Assembly: GCF_015062615.1 (NCBI RefSeq)
Contig: NZ_SUUH01000002.1
Coordinates: forward strand, 186,001-250,000
Length of the DNA: 64,000 bases
Source of the DNA: Denitrobacterium detoxificans
GTDB taxonomy: Bacteria > Actinomycetota > Coriobacteriia > Coriobacteriales > Eggerthellaceae
Direction: 5' to 3'
How positions within the stretch are numbered: the first letter of the stretch is position 1; the number at the start of each line of letters is the position of its first letter. A program made the translations under genes and the position numbers. Below the pieces are notes generated by a model. The model was not told the DNA's origin, did not search any database, and worked only from the letters and a program-made list of their open reading frames with translations. Positions 26,387 through 35,589 of this stretch are shown in pieces.

Positions 26387-26415
26387 TTGAAAAGTGGGGC
26401 GAAGTGGGATAGAAT
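26387..26415 (+). promoter_or_regulatory. mraZ/dcw promoter with MraZ operator in its spacer
   Basis: TTGAAA (26387-26392) and TAGAAT (26410-26415) are separated by exactly 17 bases, a strong housekeeping-type promoter. The spacer carries two AAGTGGG boxes, at 26392-26398 and 26402-26408, ten bases apart. This is the known MraZ operator pattern, so the first gene of the cluster probably represses its own promoter. Confidence 0.8.
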
Positions 26416-26450
26416 GTCAATCACTGAAGCGGTTCCAGGAAGGAGGCAGC

Positions 26451-26879
26451 ATGACCGAGCTGGTTGGCGAGCATCATCACAAGCTCGACGCCAAAGGCCG
26501 TGTGTCCATGCCCTCCGACTTTAGGAAGGTGCTTCCGAAGAATCTCAAGGTAACCCTGTCCCCGAAGAAGGAATGCCTCTACGTGTTCGAGCCCCAGGCT
26601 TTCAGCGCGTGGGTTGCTTCGTTCTTCGAGAGCGAGGGTGGCTACAAGGCTACGAGTTCCCGTCACGTTAACCTGCGTCGTGCTTTGAATGCACGCGCTC
26701 GCGACGTGGAAGTGGATGGCTCGGGTCGCATCGGCCTTTCCGCCGACCTGCGCGAAGCCGTTGACCTGGAAAAGGAAGTCGTGCTTACGGGTAACGACGA
26801 CCACCTGGAGATTTGGGATGCAAAGCGTTGGGACGAGTTCATGGACAGCATCGATTTCTCCGATCTGTTCAGCGATTAG
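26451..26879 (+). CDS. mraZ: Transcriptional regulator MraZ
   Basis: A 142-residue protein with two AbrB-like MraZ domains, a ring-forming DNA-binding regulator of the division and cell-wall cluster. GEHHHKLDAKGRVSMPSDFR and the second-half copy DGSGRIGLSADLREAV carry the DxKGR/DxxGR motifs. ATG 26451 has a strong AAGGAGG site. It is the first gene of the cluster, 9 bases before rsmH. Confidence 0.95.
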   Translation: MTELVGEHHHKLDAKGRVSMPSDFRKVLPKNLKVTLSPKKECLYVFEPQAFSAWVASFFESEGGYKATSSRHVNLRRALNARARDVEVDGSGRIGLSADLREAVDLEKEVVLTGNDDHLEIWDAKRWDEFMDSIDFSDLFSD

Positions 26880-26888
26880 GACCAAGAC

Positions 26889-27863
26889 GTGAGCAATATG
26901 ACAAGCGAATATCGGCATACCCCCGTCCTCCTCGCCGAGTGCCTCGAATACACGGACCCCAAACCACAGCACACATTCGTGGACGCAACACTCGGCGGGG
27001 CAGGGCATTCCCTTGAAGTGGCAAAGCGCATAGGTGCGCAGGGAACGCTTATCGGAATCGACCAGGATGAAGTAGCCCTTGCGGCTGCTCGAACTCGGCT
27101 CCAGGCCCTTCCCGACGAGCAGCGCCCCGAGCTGCACCTACTGCGCGGTAACTTCGGGGAGATGGACAACCTTCTCCTGCAAGCCGAAGTTCCCGAGGTC
27201 GATGCCTTCTTGTTCGACCTGGGTGTTTCGAGCGTGCAGATTGATACGCCATCTCGTGGCTTCTCCTTCAAGGAGACGGCGCCACTTGATATGCGGATGG
27301 ATCCGGGTAAACAAACCTTAACCGCAGAAGAGATCATCAACACCTATAACGCAGCAGATCTCACTCGGATCATCCGTACGTATTCCGACGAGAAGTGGGC
27401 GAGTCGCATTGCGGAATTCATCGTGGCGGCTCGGGAGCGCGAGAGGATCACCACGAGCGATCAGCTGGTGGAAATCATCAAAGCGGCCATCCCCGCGTCG
27501 GCGCGCCGCAGCGGCGGTCATCCCGCCAAGCGGACCTTCCAGGCGTTGCGCATCGAGGTCAATTCCGAGCTCGATGTTCTGCGCAGCGGCTTGGAAGCTG
27601 CGATTCGTTGGCTTGCCCCAGGGGGTCGCATTGCGGTCATCAGCTATCACTCGCTGGAAGATCGCATTGTGAAGGACACCTTCGCCGAATACGCGAAGGG
27701 TTGCACATGCCCTCCGGATTTTCCGGTGTGCGTGTGCGGCAATGTGCCGATAGTCAAGGTCCTTACGCGCAAGCCCATCTTGCCGTCGGACGAAGAAGTC
27801 GCACGGAACGCCCGTGCGCGCAGCGCGAAACTTCGCGTTGCCCAGAAGCTGCCCGTCTCGTGA
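26889..27863 (+). CDS. rsmH: 16S rRNA (cytosine1402-N4)-methyltransferase
   Basis: A 324-residue SAM-dependent methyltransferase (formerly MraW) acting on C1402 of 16S rRNA. The opening HTPVLLAECLEY and the SAM-binding FVDATLGGAGHS are diagnostic. So are DLGVSSVQIDTPSRGFSF, LDMRMD and ISYHSLEDRIVK. GTG 26889 follows AGGA by 8 bases; ATG 26898 is a possible alternative. It is co-transcribed with mraZ. Confidence 0.95.
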   Translation: MSNMTSEYRHTPVLLAECLEYTDPKPQHTFVDATLGGAGHSLEVAKRIGAQGTLIGIDQDEVALAAARTRLQALPDEQRPELHLLRGNFGEMDNLLLQAEVPEVDAFLFDLGVSSVQIDTPSRGFSFKETAPLDMRMDPGKQTLTAEEIINTYNAADLTRIIRTYSDEKWASRIAEFIVAARERERITTSDQLVEIIKAAIPASARRSGGHPAKRTFQALRIEVNSELDVLRSGLEAAIRWLAPGGRIAVISYHSLEDRIVKDTFAEYAKGCTCPPDFPVCVCGNVPIVKVLTRKPILPSDEEVARNARARSAKLRVAQKLPVS

Positions 27864-27914
27864 TGCTAGCGAGCGCGGGCCGAAACGAATCAACCTCGGA
27901 AGGAGGGGATACCA

Positions 27915-28370
27915 TTGGCAACCGCCGCTCGAGCATATAGGTACGACGCCGCTTCGGCTCAACCGCGTCGCGAACGCAATACGCAGGTTCGCGTCGTTCC
28001 CGGCACGCGACAGGCCGATGCCGTTTCTCCTCTTTTCGTTACCGTGGTAAAGGCCGCTTTCGCGGTGCTCATGGTGTTCGCCGTTGTGGCATGCGTGCGC
28101 GTATGGTTCACGGCCGCCACGGTGAATACGTTGCTGGAATCCCAGGTCACCTCTTCGCAGGTCGATCAGATTCGTTCGAGCAGCGAATCGCTGCAGGTGC
28201 AGAAGAGCGTGCTGGCTTCCCCCAGTCACGTGAAGGAGCGTGCGTCCCAGCTGGGTCTGGTGGAGGCTTCCTCCGTTGAGAGCGTTACGCTTGATACCGA
28301 TGTCGTTACCTACGATGGCCAGGGCAATCTCTCGCTTTCGGCTAGCCTTTCGGCCGCGGCAGGAATCTAG
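27915..28370 (+). CDS. ftsL: FtsL-like cell division protein
   Basis: 151 residues with a basic cytoplasmic tail (1-38), one membrane helix (about 41-65, LFVTVVKAAFAVLMVFAVVAC) and a periplasmic helical segment. The last part (VKERASQLGLVEASS) fits the FtsL/DivIC family end. It starts with TTG behind a strong AGGAGGGG site. Sequence identity in this family is always low; the call rests on topology and position between rsmH and ftsI. Confidence 0.75.
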   Translation: MATAARAYRYDAASAQPRRERNTQVRVVPGTRQADAVSPLFVTVVKAAFAVLMVFAVVACVRVWFTAATVNTLLESQVTSSQVDQIRSSSESLQVQKSVLASPSHVKERASQLGLVEASSVESVTLDTDVVTYDGQGNLSLSASLSAAAGI

Positions 28371-28379
28371 CCGTATCCC

Positions 28380-30113
28380 ATGGCGTCTTCCCGTAGAACC
28401 TCCCAACGCAATCGCTCGCGCGATCGCGCCTCGTCGTCGCGCCAACGCGCGCCCTATGTGGTGGCGGGTAACCCGTCTATGCGTATGGCAGTCGTGTTTG
28501 GACTGTTTCTGCTTGTCGTGCTTTTCTTTGTGGGGCGTCTGTCCTACCTTACGCTCATCGTGGGGCCTGAAAACGCTGAGACCGCCATTTCGGGTCGTAC
28601 GGAGACCATCACCGTGGAGGCCAAGCGCGGCACTATCTACGATCGAAACGGCAACGTGCTTGCCACGAGCGTGGATGCAACCACCATCTACTGCAATCCC
28701 TCCGAAGTGACCGACCCGAGTGGGCTGGCCGATACGCTCGTTCAGCTGTTTGGTGGCGTGAAGTCCGACTATACGAAGAAGCTTGCATCGACTTCCACGT
28801 TCGTGTACCTGTACAAGAAGGCCGACGTGGATGTGGCGAGCACCTTGAAGGACATGGGCTACGACGGCGTGTACTTCCTAAGCGATTCGAAGCGAGTCTA
28901 TCCGTATGGCCAAACGGCGGGGCAGGTCATTGGCCTGTGCGATACCGATGGCAACGGCATTGCCGGCTTGGAGCTGTATTACGATGACGTCCTTTCGGGC
29001 GAAGATGGCGAAATCGTTGCCGAGTACGGCAAGGGTGGCTACCCGATTGCTGGCGGCCAGCAGCAGACGGTTGCCGCTACCGATGGCCAGGACATCGTTG
29101 TCTCCATTGACATCGAGATGCAGGAGTATCTCGAAGAGCGCCTGACCCAGGCAGTGTCGGATATCGAAGGCAATCGTGGCGATTCGATTATCTACGATGG
29201 TGCCACGGGCGAGATCTTGGCCATCGCCTCCACGCCCTACCTGAATCCCTCCGACCGTTCCACGGTGGAGGAGGGCGCCACGACGCTCATGCCCATTAAC
29301 ACGATGTATGAACCAGGCTCCATCTTCAAGAGCGTGACCATGGCTGCTGTGCTCGAGGCTGGTGTGCTCACGCCTGAAAGCGAGATTTACTGCCCCGCGT
29401 ACTTGGAAGCCGACGAGTACACCGTGTCGGATGCCCATACCCGCGCGTCGCAGACGTTCACGCTCACGCAGATCTTGGCGGAATCGTCCAACGTTGGTAC
29501 GTCACTCGCCGCCGCTGAACTCGGGTTCGGGCCGCTCTACGACAAGATTTTGGAGTACGGCTTCGCTCAGAAGACGGGCGTGGACTTCCCAGGTGAATCG
29601 GCGGGTTCCTGCACCGAGCAGAGCACCTGGTCGCTTGTTCGCTCGTACAACGTGAGCTTCGGCCAGGGTATTTCCGTGACGCCGTTGCAGATGGCACGCT
29701 TCTATGGCGCTTTGGCGAACGATGGCGTGGCCTATCAGCCGCATTTCCTGTTGAGCTACCCGCAAACGGGCGAGGAGTCAACGTACGAGGGCACGAAGCT
29801 CATCACCAGCAGCACGGTCGACAGCCTTACGGGCATGTTGGAGGCAGTTGTTACTGAAGGTACGGGTACGAAGGCGGCAATCGATGGCTACAGCGTAGCG
29901 GGTAAGACGGGCACGGCCCAGTATGCCGACGATTCGGGTACGTATGTGGAAGGGTCGTACGACATCAGCTTCATCGGCTATTTGCCCGACACCGATTCCG
30001 ATTTGGTCTGTTTTGTAGGGGTAACGGAGGTTCCCGGCGACCGGTCTACTGCCACTGCCTTTAAGGATATAATGACGTTTGCTATAAACCACTACAAAAT
30101 CGCCGCTCAGTAA
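28380..30113 (+). CDS. ftsI: Division-specific penicillin-binding protein (FtsI/PBP2x type)
   Basis: A 577-residue class B transpeptidase that cross-links septal peptidoglycan. One N-terminal membrane helix (about 36-56) is followed by the dimerisation domain (EAKRGTIYDRNGNVLATS). The transpeptidase domain has the three penicillin-binding motifs: SIFK (in EPGSIFKSV), SSN (in ESSNVGT) and KTG (in AGKTGTAQ). The first 25 residues are Ser/Arg-rich. There is no PASTA repeat. It starts 9 bases after ftsL. Confidence 0.95.
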   Translation: MASSRRTSQRNRSRDRASSSRQRAPYVVAGNPSMRMAVVFGLFLLVVLFFVGRLSYLTLIVGPENAETAISGRTETITVEAKRGTIYDRNGNVLATSVDATTIYCNPSEVTDPSGLADTLVQLFGGVKSDYTKKLASTSTFVYLYKKADVDVASTLKDMGYDGVYFLSDSKRVYPYGQTAGQVIGLCDTDGNGIAGLELYYDDVLSGEDGEIVAEYGKGGYPIAGGQQQTVAATDGQDIVVSIDIEMQEYLEERLTQAVSDIEGNRGDSIIYDGATGEILAIASTPYLNPSDRSTVEEGATTLMPINTMYEPGSIFKSVTMAAVLEAGVLTPESEIYCPAYLEADEYTVSDAHTRASQTFTLTQILAESSNVGTSLAAAELGFGPLYDKILEYGFAQKTGVDFPGESAGSCTEQSTWSLVRSYNVSFGQGISVTPLQMARFYGALANDGVAYQPHFLLSYPQTGEESTYEGTKLITSSTVDSLTGMLEAVVTEGTGTKAAIDGYSVAGKTGTAQYADDSGTYVEGSYDISFIGYLPDTDSDLVCFVGVTEVPGDRSTATAFKDIMTFAINHYKIAAQ

Positions 30114-30126
30114 AGGACAGGCTTTT

Positions 30127-31611
30127 ATGGGAATGACATGCAGGGAGCTGTTCGAGGGAATCGATTGCACCATCATCGGCAACGATTCCGAAGTCGTCGA
30201 AGGGCTTTCCTATAGCAGCAATACCGTTTCTTCCGGCGATGCATTCTTTTGCATCGTCGGTTTGCGTGTAGACGGTCATTCGTTTGCGCAGGACGCCATC
30301 AACCATGGCGCACGCGTTATCGTGGCCGAGCGCAAGGTGTATCTTGCCGACGCAACCGATGTCGTCGAGGTCATCGTCTCCGATTCACGCAAGGCCATGG
30401 CGCAGGCCGCGGCCAACTTCTATGGCCATCCCGCCAACGCATTCGACCTGGTGGGCATTACCGGCACGAATGGCAAGACCACTACCACCTACCTGGTGGA
30501 GCATATCGCCCACACCGCGCTTGCGCGCACGGGCGTCATTGGCACGGTGGGCGTGCGCATCGACAAGCAGTTCGAACACGCCGAGCGCACCACGCCCGAA
30601 TCGTGTGATCTTCAGGCGCTGTTCGCCAAGATGCGCGATGCGAAGTGCGACACCGTTGCCATGGAGGTTAGCTCGCACGCGCTCGACCTGAAGCGCGTGT
30701 GGGGTACCCGTTTCGCGGTTACCGCGTTTTCGAACCTTACGCAGGATCACCTCGACTACCACAAGACGTTTGAGGCCTACTTCGAGGCGAAGGCGCTGCT
30801 CTTTTCTTCCGACTATCCTGCCAAGCGCGTCATCTGCATCGATGACGCCTGGGGCCAGGAATTGCTGCGTCGTTGCGCCGCTGCGGGTGACGAGGTAATC
30901 TCCACCGGCTTCGACGAGAAGGCACTCATTCACCCCGTGAGCGTTACGTATGCCACCACGCATACCGACATCGAGCTCGACGTGCGTGGCAATCGCTATG
31001 CGTTTACCTATCCGCTTGTTGGTCGCTTCAACGTTTCGAACGTCATGCTTGCGTTTGGCATTGGCCTCGAGCTGGGCATCCCCGCGAACACCATCGTCGA
31101 TGCCCTGAAGTCCGCTCCGCAGGTGCCCGGTCGCCTGCAGCGCATTTCCGCGCAGCACGACGGGGGCGTGTCGGTATTCGTCGACTATGCACATACGCCC
31201 GACGCCCTTGAAAAGGCCATTTCGGCCGTGAAGAACCTTTCTTCGGGTCGCACCATCGTGGTGTTTGGCTGCGGTGGCGATCGCGATGCCACGAAGCGCC
31301 CCATTATGGGTCGCACGTCGCTTGCCGCCGATTACGTCGTCGTCACGTCGGACAACCCCCGTACCGAAGACCCCAACGCCATCATCGACGCCATCGTGGC
31401 CGGCATGGGCGAGGGCGAAGGCCGCTTCTGCGTGGAGCCCGACCGTCGCAGCGCCATTGCGCGTGCTATCGCGGAAGCGAATAGCGGCGACAGCATTTTG
31501 GTCGCAGGTAAGGGCCATGAAGATTACCAGCTCATTGGCGGCAAGACGCTTCATTTCTCCGACGCGGAAGTCGTGGCGGAAGAGCTTGAGAGGGCTTTTG
31601 GCCAGAAGTAG
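30127..31611 (+). CDS. murE: UDP-MurNAc-tripeptide ligase MurE (meso-diaminopimelate adding)
   Basis: A 494-residue cytoplasmic Mur ligase that adds the third amino acid of the peptidoglycan stem. It has P-loop ITGTNGKTTTTYLVEH near residue 116, the middle-domain HxxxR region and DYAHTPDALEKAI. DNPR near residue 409 is the motif of enzymes that add meso-diaminopimelate rather than lysine, so the wall should contain mDAP. The next gene follows after 6 bases. Confidence 0.96.
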   Translation: MGMTCRELFEGIDCTIIGNDSEVVEGLSYSSNTVSSGDAFFCIVGLRVDGHSFAQDAINHGARVIVAERKVYLADATDVVEVIVSDSRKAMAQAAANFYGHPANAFDLVGITGTNGKTTTTYLVEHIAHTALARTGVIGTVGVRIDKQFEHAERTTPESCDLQALFAKMRDAKCDTVAMEVSSHALDLKRVWGTRFAVTAFSNLTQDHLDYHKTFEAYFEAKALLFSSDYPAKRVICIDDAWGQELLRRCAAAGDEVISTGFDEKALIHPVSVTYATTHTDIELDVRGNRYAFTYPLVGRFNVSNVMLAFGIGLELGIPANTIVDALKSAPQVPGRLQRISAQHDGGVSVFVDYAHTPDALEKAISAVKNLSSGRTIVVFGCGGDRDATKRPIMGRTSLAADYVVVTSDNPRTEDPNAIIDAIVAGMGEGEGRFCVEPDRRSAIARAIAEANSGDSILVAGKGHEDYQLIGGKTLHFSDAEVVAEELERAFGQK

Positions 31612-31617
31612 GTTTTC

Positions 31618-33060
31618 ATGCGTTTTACCCCCGAAGAAATAGCCGCCGTTACGGGCGGAAGCATTTGCAATGGGGTGCAGGATCAGGCGACCTGCACCTC
31701 GTTTACGTGGGATTCCCGCCACGTCGAAGCAGGGACGCTCTACATTGCCATTAGCGGTCAGCGCGTCGACGGCCATACGTTCTGCCTTTCAGCCGCGCAG
31801 GCTGGTGCCGTTGCGTGCTTGGTGGAGCATCGACTTCCCGAAGCTGAGGAAGCCCAGATCGCTCAGGCTGGCGCTGCGCTTGTGCTCGTTCCCAACGTGC
31901 AAGCTGCGTTTACGCAGCTTGCTGCTGCGTGGCGCGAAAAGCTGCAGGGCACGGTTATCGCCGTAACGGGCTCCTCGGGCAAGACGACCACGAAGAACCT
32001 GGTGCGTGACGTCCTTTCGGCGCATGGTTCTACCGTGGCTACCCAGGGTAACCAGAATAACGAGCTGGGTGTTCCCGCTACCGTGCTTCGTGCCGACGTG
32101 GACACGAAGTTCGTTGTCGTGGAAATGGGCATGCGTGGCCTGGGCGAACTGCAGGAGCTTTGCACGTTCGTGAAGCCGCATTGGGCGCTCGTCACCAACG
32201 TGGGGGAAAGCCATATCGAGCTGCTTGGCAGCCGCGATGGCATTGCTCATGCGAAGGCCGAGGCCCTATTCGCGGTACCCGAAGGCGGCTTGGCCTTCGT
32301 GAATTCCAGCGACGATTTCGCTGTGCAGCTTGCCGAATATGGCCAGGTGAACGAGCATGGTGCAACGCTCGTTCACTTTGACGGCTCGGGTTGCGCACCT
32401 GAAGAGCGCCCCGAGTCGCTGCGTCCTTCGGTGTGGGCGTCCGACATTCAGGTTGCCGACAATGGCTGCGCTTCCTTCGTGCTGCACACGCCCGCGGGCA
32501 GTGCGCCGTGCTCTTTGGCAGTGCCGGGAGTGCATAACGTACACAATGCCTGTGCGGCTGCCGCGTGCGGCGTAAGTGCGGGTATGGATCCTGCTCTCAT
32601 TGCGCGCGTGCTTGGTGAAGCGCGGGCGCAGACGGGCAGGCAGAATGTCATTACCGCGCCCTCGGGCGTTATCGTCATCGACGATGCGTACAATGCGAAT
32701 CCCGATTCCATGCGCGCGTCGCTTACGTCGTTTGCCGCCATGCGCACGCGGGGTAGTCGCGTTGCCGTATTGGGCGATATGGGCGAGCTTGGCTCGTTTG
32801 CCGAAGACGGTCATCGTCGCGTGGGCAAGCTTGCTGCCCAGGCGGGTCTCGACCGCCTCATTTGCGTGGGGCCGCTGGCGCGCATCATAGCGCAGTCGGC
32901 TGCCGAAGAGGGTCTAGCGGAAAGCGCCATCTCGTGCGTTGACGATGCTGCTTCCGCGCTTGCCCAGCTTGAAGGCTCGCTCCATGCGGGCGATGCCGTG
33001 CTCGTGAAGGCCTCGCACTCCGTGGGCCTTGAAGTTGTCGTTGAAGGACTGGTGTCCTAG
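31618..33060 (+). CDS. murF: UDP-MurNAc-tripeptide--D-alanyl-D-alanine ligase MurF
   Basis: A 480-residue Mur ligase that adds D-Ala-D-Ala to UDP-MurNAc-tripeptide. It has the substrate-domain start TSFTWDSRHVEAGTLYIAI and P-loop VTGSSGKTTTKNLV. MurF-specific segments TQGNQNNELGVPATVL and DDAYNANPDSMRASL are also present. It sits between murE and mraY with almost no gaps. Confidence 0.96.
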   Translation: MRFTPEEIAAVTGGSICNGVQDQATCTSFTWDSRHVEAGTLYIAISGQRVDGHTFCLSAAQAGAVACLVEHRLPEAEEAQIAQAGAALVLVPNVQAAFTQLAAAWREKLQGTVIAVTGSSGKTTTKNLVRDVLSAHGSTVATQGNQNNELGVPATVLRADVDTKFVVVEMGMRGLGELQELCTFVKPHWALVTNVGESHIELLGSRDGIAHAKAEALFAVPEGGLAFVNSSDDFAVQLAEYGQVNEHGATLVHFDGSGCAPEERPESLRPSVWASDIQVADNGCASFVLHTPAGSAPCSLAVPGVHNVHNACAAAACGVSAGMDPALIARVLGEARAQTGRQNVITAPSGVIVIDDAYNANPDSMRASLTSFAAMRTRGSRVAVLGDMGELGSFAEDGHRRVGKLAAQAGLDRLICVGPLARIIAQSAAEEGLAESAISCVDDAASALAQLEGSLHAGDAVLVKASHSVGLEVVVEGLVS

Positions 33061-33061
33061 T

Positions 33062-34111
33062 ATGCTGAATCTTTACGCTCCCTATCCGTCGTTCCAGCTG
33101 TTCCTGGCAACCGTGGTGGCAGCTGTGGTCGTCCTGGTGGCCATGCCCGCGTTCATTCGCCTTATGAAGCGCGACCACATTGGCCAGCAGGTGCGCGACG
33201 ATGGCCCCCAGACGCATCTCATCAAGCAGGGTACGCCTACCATGGGCGGCCTTGTCATGCTCGTGGGCTTGCTCGTTGCTGTCGTTCTCATCAACGACTT
33301 CACTCCGGCTACGATACTGCTGCTTGCAGCCACGCTGCTTACGGGCTTTTTGGGGCTCATCGACGACTATTCCAAGGTTCGCTTCCAGAACACCGAGGGC
33401 GTTTCTCCGAAGGGAAAGCTGGCCGTTCAGTTCCTCATTGCCATCGTGTTCGTTATCGCTGCAGTGAACTGGGTAGGCGTTGCTCCCACGGTGAGCATTC
33501 CGTTTGTGGTCGACATCGACATGGGCGTGCTTACCACGGTGCTGCCCATTGGCGATGGCATCTCCATCCCGTGGCTCTACGTGCTGTTCGTGACGGTGCT
33601 CATCGCCGGCATGAGCAATGCCACGAACCTCACCGATGGTCTGGATGGCCTGGCCAGCGGCACGGTCATGGTCGTCATGCTGTTCATGGCCATCATCGCG
33701 TATCGTTCCGACATGCTCGACGTGTCCATTTTTGCCGGCGCTCTGTGCGGCGCCTGCATTGGCTTTTTGTGGTTCAACGCGTATCCCGCCGACATCTTCA
33801 TGGGCGACACCGGTTCGCTGGCTCTGGGCACGGCGCTTGCCTGTCTGGCCGTACTCACGAAGACCGAAGTGCTTTCCCTGGTCATGGGCGGCCTGTTCGT
33901 GGCCGAGGCCCTTTCCGTCATGATCCAGGTGTTCTACTACAAGCGCACCAAGAAGCGCATCTTCCTCATGGCTCCTCTTCATCATCATTTCGAGAAGAAG
34001 GGCTGGAGCGAAGTGAAGGTGGTCATCCGCTTCTGGATCGTCTCGGGCACGCTGGCAGCCATTGGCTTCATCATCTATTTTGCGGAATCCCTCGTGGAAA
34101 TGGGAGTGTAA
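33062..34111 (+). CDS. mraY: Phospho-MurNAc-pentapeptide transferase MraY
   Basis: A 349-residue membrane enzyme with about ten helices that makes lipid I by moving phospho-MurNAc-pentapeptide to undecaprenyl phosphate. It shows GTPTMGGLVML, the aspartate-rich LIDDYSKV, NLTDGLDGLASG, FMGDTGSLALG and the HHHFEKKGWSE loop. The ATG at 33062 is one base after the murF stop, so translation is probably coupled. Confidence 0.97.
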   Translation: MLNLYAPYPSFQLFLATVVAAVVVLVAMPAFIRLMKRDHIGQQVRDDGPQTHLIKQGTPTMGGLVMLVGLLVAVVLINDFTPATILLLAATLLTGFLGLIDDYSKVRFQNTEGVSPKGKLAVQFLIAIVFVIAAVNWVGVAPTVSIPFVVDIDMGVLTTVLPIGDGISIPWLYVLFVTVLIAGMSNATNLTDGLDGLASGTVMVVMLFMAIIAYRSDMLDVSIFAGALCGACIGFLWFNAYPADIFMGDTGSLALGTALACLAVLTKTEVLSLVMGGLFVAEALSVMIQVFYYKRTKKRIFLMAPLHHHFEKKGWSEVKVVIRFWIVSGTLAAIGFIIYFAESLVEMGV

Positions 34112-34115
34112 ACGC

Positions 34116-35582
34116 ATGGGTTCAAGTTTCATCTCCGGTCGTAAGAGCGCCCCGGCACATCTGGGGCGCGTTCTCATTTTGGGTCTTGGCAAGAGCGGCA
34201 AGGCCGCAGCCTCGTATTGCGCGAGTCTTATTGGCACGCGCGTCGAGTCGCTGCACATTGCGGGCGGCACCTCGAACGAGGACGCCATCGCCTTTGCACG
34301 CACGTGCCAGGAAGCGGGTGCAACCGTCGAATTCGATACGCAGGTTATTAGCGGATCGTACGATCTGTGCATTGCCTCGCCTGGTATTTCCGAGTTCAGC
34401 GAGTTCTATTTGTCCGCGAAGGCGGCTTCCACCGAGATCATCAGCGAAGTTGAATTTGCGTGGCGCGAAAGCGCCGAAAGCTCCGTGTGGGTGGCCATTA
34501 CGGGCACCAATGGCAAGACCACCACGACTTCGCTCATTGCCCACCTGCTGAAACATGCTGGCATGAAGGCGAATGCCGTGGGCAACATTGGCGATACGTG
34601 CCTGGATGCTGTGCGTCTGGGCGAGACTGATGTCTACGTTGCCGAGGTTAGCTCGTATCAGCTGGCTTCCACCGTGCGCTTTGCGCCCAATGTTGCCGTT
34701 CTGCTGAACATCACGCCCGATCACGTTACCTGGCATCGAACGCATCAGAACTACGTCGATGCGAAGCTGAAGGTGCTGGCCAACCTTTCTGCCACCCCGA
34801 ATGCCACCGCGGTGCTCGACGCCGTGAATGACACCGTGCGTGCCACGGTTCGCTCGCTGAAGGCACAGTCTGCCCAGGAGCGCGGTTTTGCCTACGTTCC
34901 CGTGGGAGCTGCCAGCGGCATTGCGGGCGACATGCGCTCTGCGTGCGGCAGCGATAATGCCGCGTTCCTGCGTGACGACGGTATGCTCGTGGTTGCCCTG
35001 GGTGGGGAGGAGCATGCGCTTTGCAAGGCCTCCGACCTGCTTATTCCTGGCGAGCACAACGTGTCTAACGCGCTTGCCGCCGCTTCTGCCGCGCTTGCCG
35101 CAGGTGCGTCTCCCGCAGCGGTTGCCGAGGGACTCGTCACGTTTTCCTCGCTCGAGCACCGACTCGAGGGCTGTGGGCAGATTCATGGCGTATCCTGCTA
35201 CAACGATTCGAAGGCTACGAACGTGGATGCCACGCTCAAGGCACTTGCCGCCTTCGACCCGCGTCGTCCCATCGTTCTGCTGGGCGGCACCGACAAGCTT
35301 ACCGCGCTCGACGAGCTGGTAGCACAATCGAACGAGCATTGTGCCTCCGTGGTTCTGTTTGGCGCTTCGCGCGATCGTTTCGCCGAAGCGTTCCGGGCGG
35401 CCACCATTCCGGTCTATCTGGCCGACCATCTGGAAGATGCCCTCGACGAGGCCCTGAGCCACGCCCAGGAAGGCGACATCGTGCTGCTTTCCCCTGCGTG
35501 CGCATCATTCGACGAGTTCTCGGGTTTCGAGGAGCGCGGTCGCGTGTTCAAGGCGATGGTTGCCCAGCGGGCCCAAGCATAG
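34116..35582 (+). CDS. murD: UDP-MurNAc-L-alanine--D-glutamate ligase MurD
   Basis: A 488-residue Mur ligase adding D-glutamate. The N-terminal Rossmann domain has LILGLGKSGKAAASY. P-loop AITGTNGKTTTTSLIAH lies near residue 128, followed by EVSSYQLAS, LNITPDHVTWH and YNDSKATNVDATL. ATG 34116, four bases after mraY, fits the N-terminus; an earlier in-frame start would overlap mraY. Confidence 0.95.
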   Translation: MGSSFISGRKSAPAHLGRVLILGLGKSGKAAASYCASLIGTRVESLHIAGGTSNEDAIAFARTCQEAGATVEFDTQVISGSYDLCIASPGISEFSEFYLSAKAASTEIISEVEFAWRESAESSVWVAITGTNGKTTTTSLIAHLLKHAGMKANAVGNIGDTCLDAVRLGETDVYVAEVSSYQLASTVRFAPNVAVLLNITPDHVTWHRTHQNYVDAKLKVLANLSATPNATAVLDAVNDTVRATVRSLKAQSAQERGFAYVPVGAASGIAGDMRSACGSDNAAFLRDDGMLVVALGGEEHALCKASDLLIPGEHNVSNALAAASAALAAGASPAAVAEGLVTFSSLEHRLEGCGQIHGVSCYNDSKATNVDATLKALAAFDPRRPIVLLGGTDKLTALDELVAQSNEHCASVVLFGASRDRFAEAFRAATIPVYLADHLEDALDEALSHAQEGDIVLLSPACASFDEFSGFEERGRVFKAMVAQRAQA

Positions 35583-35589
35583 GTAGCAG

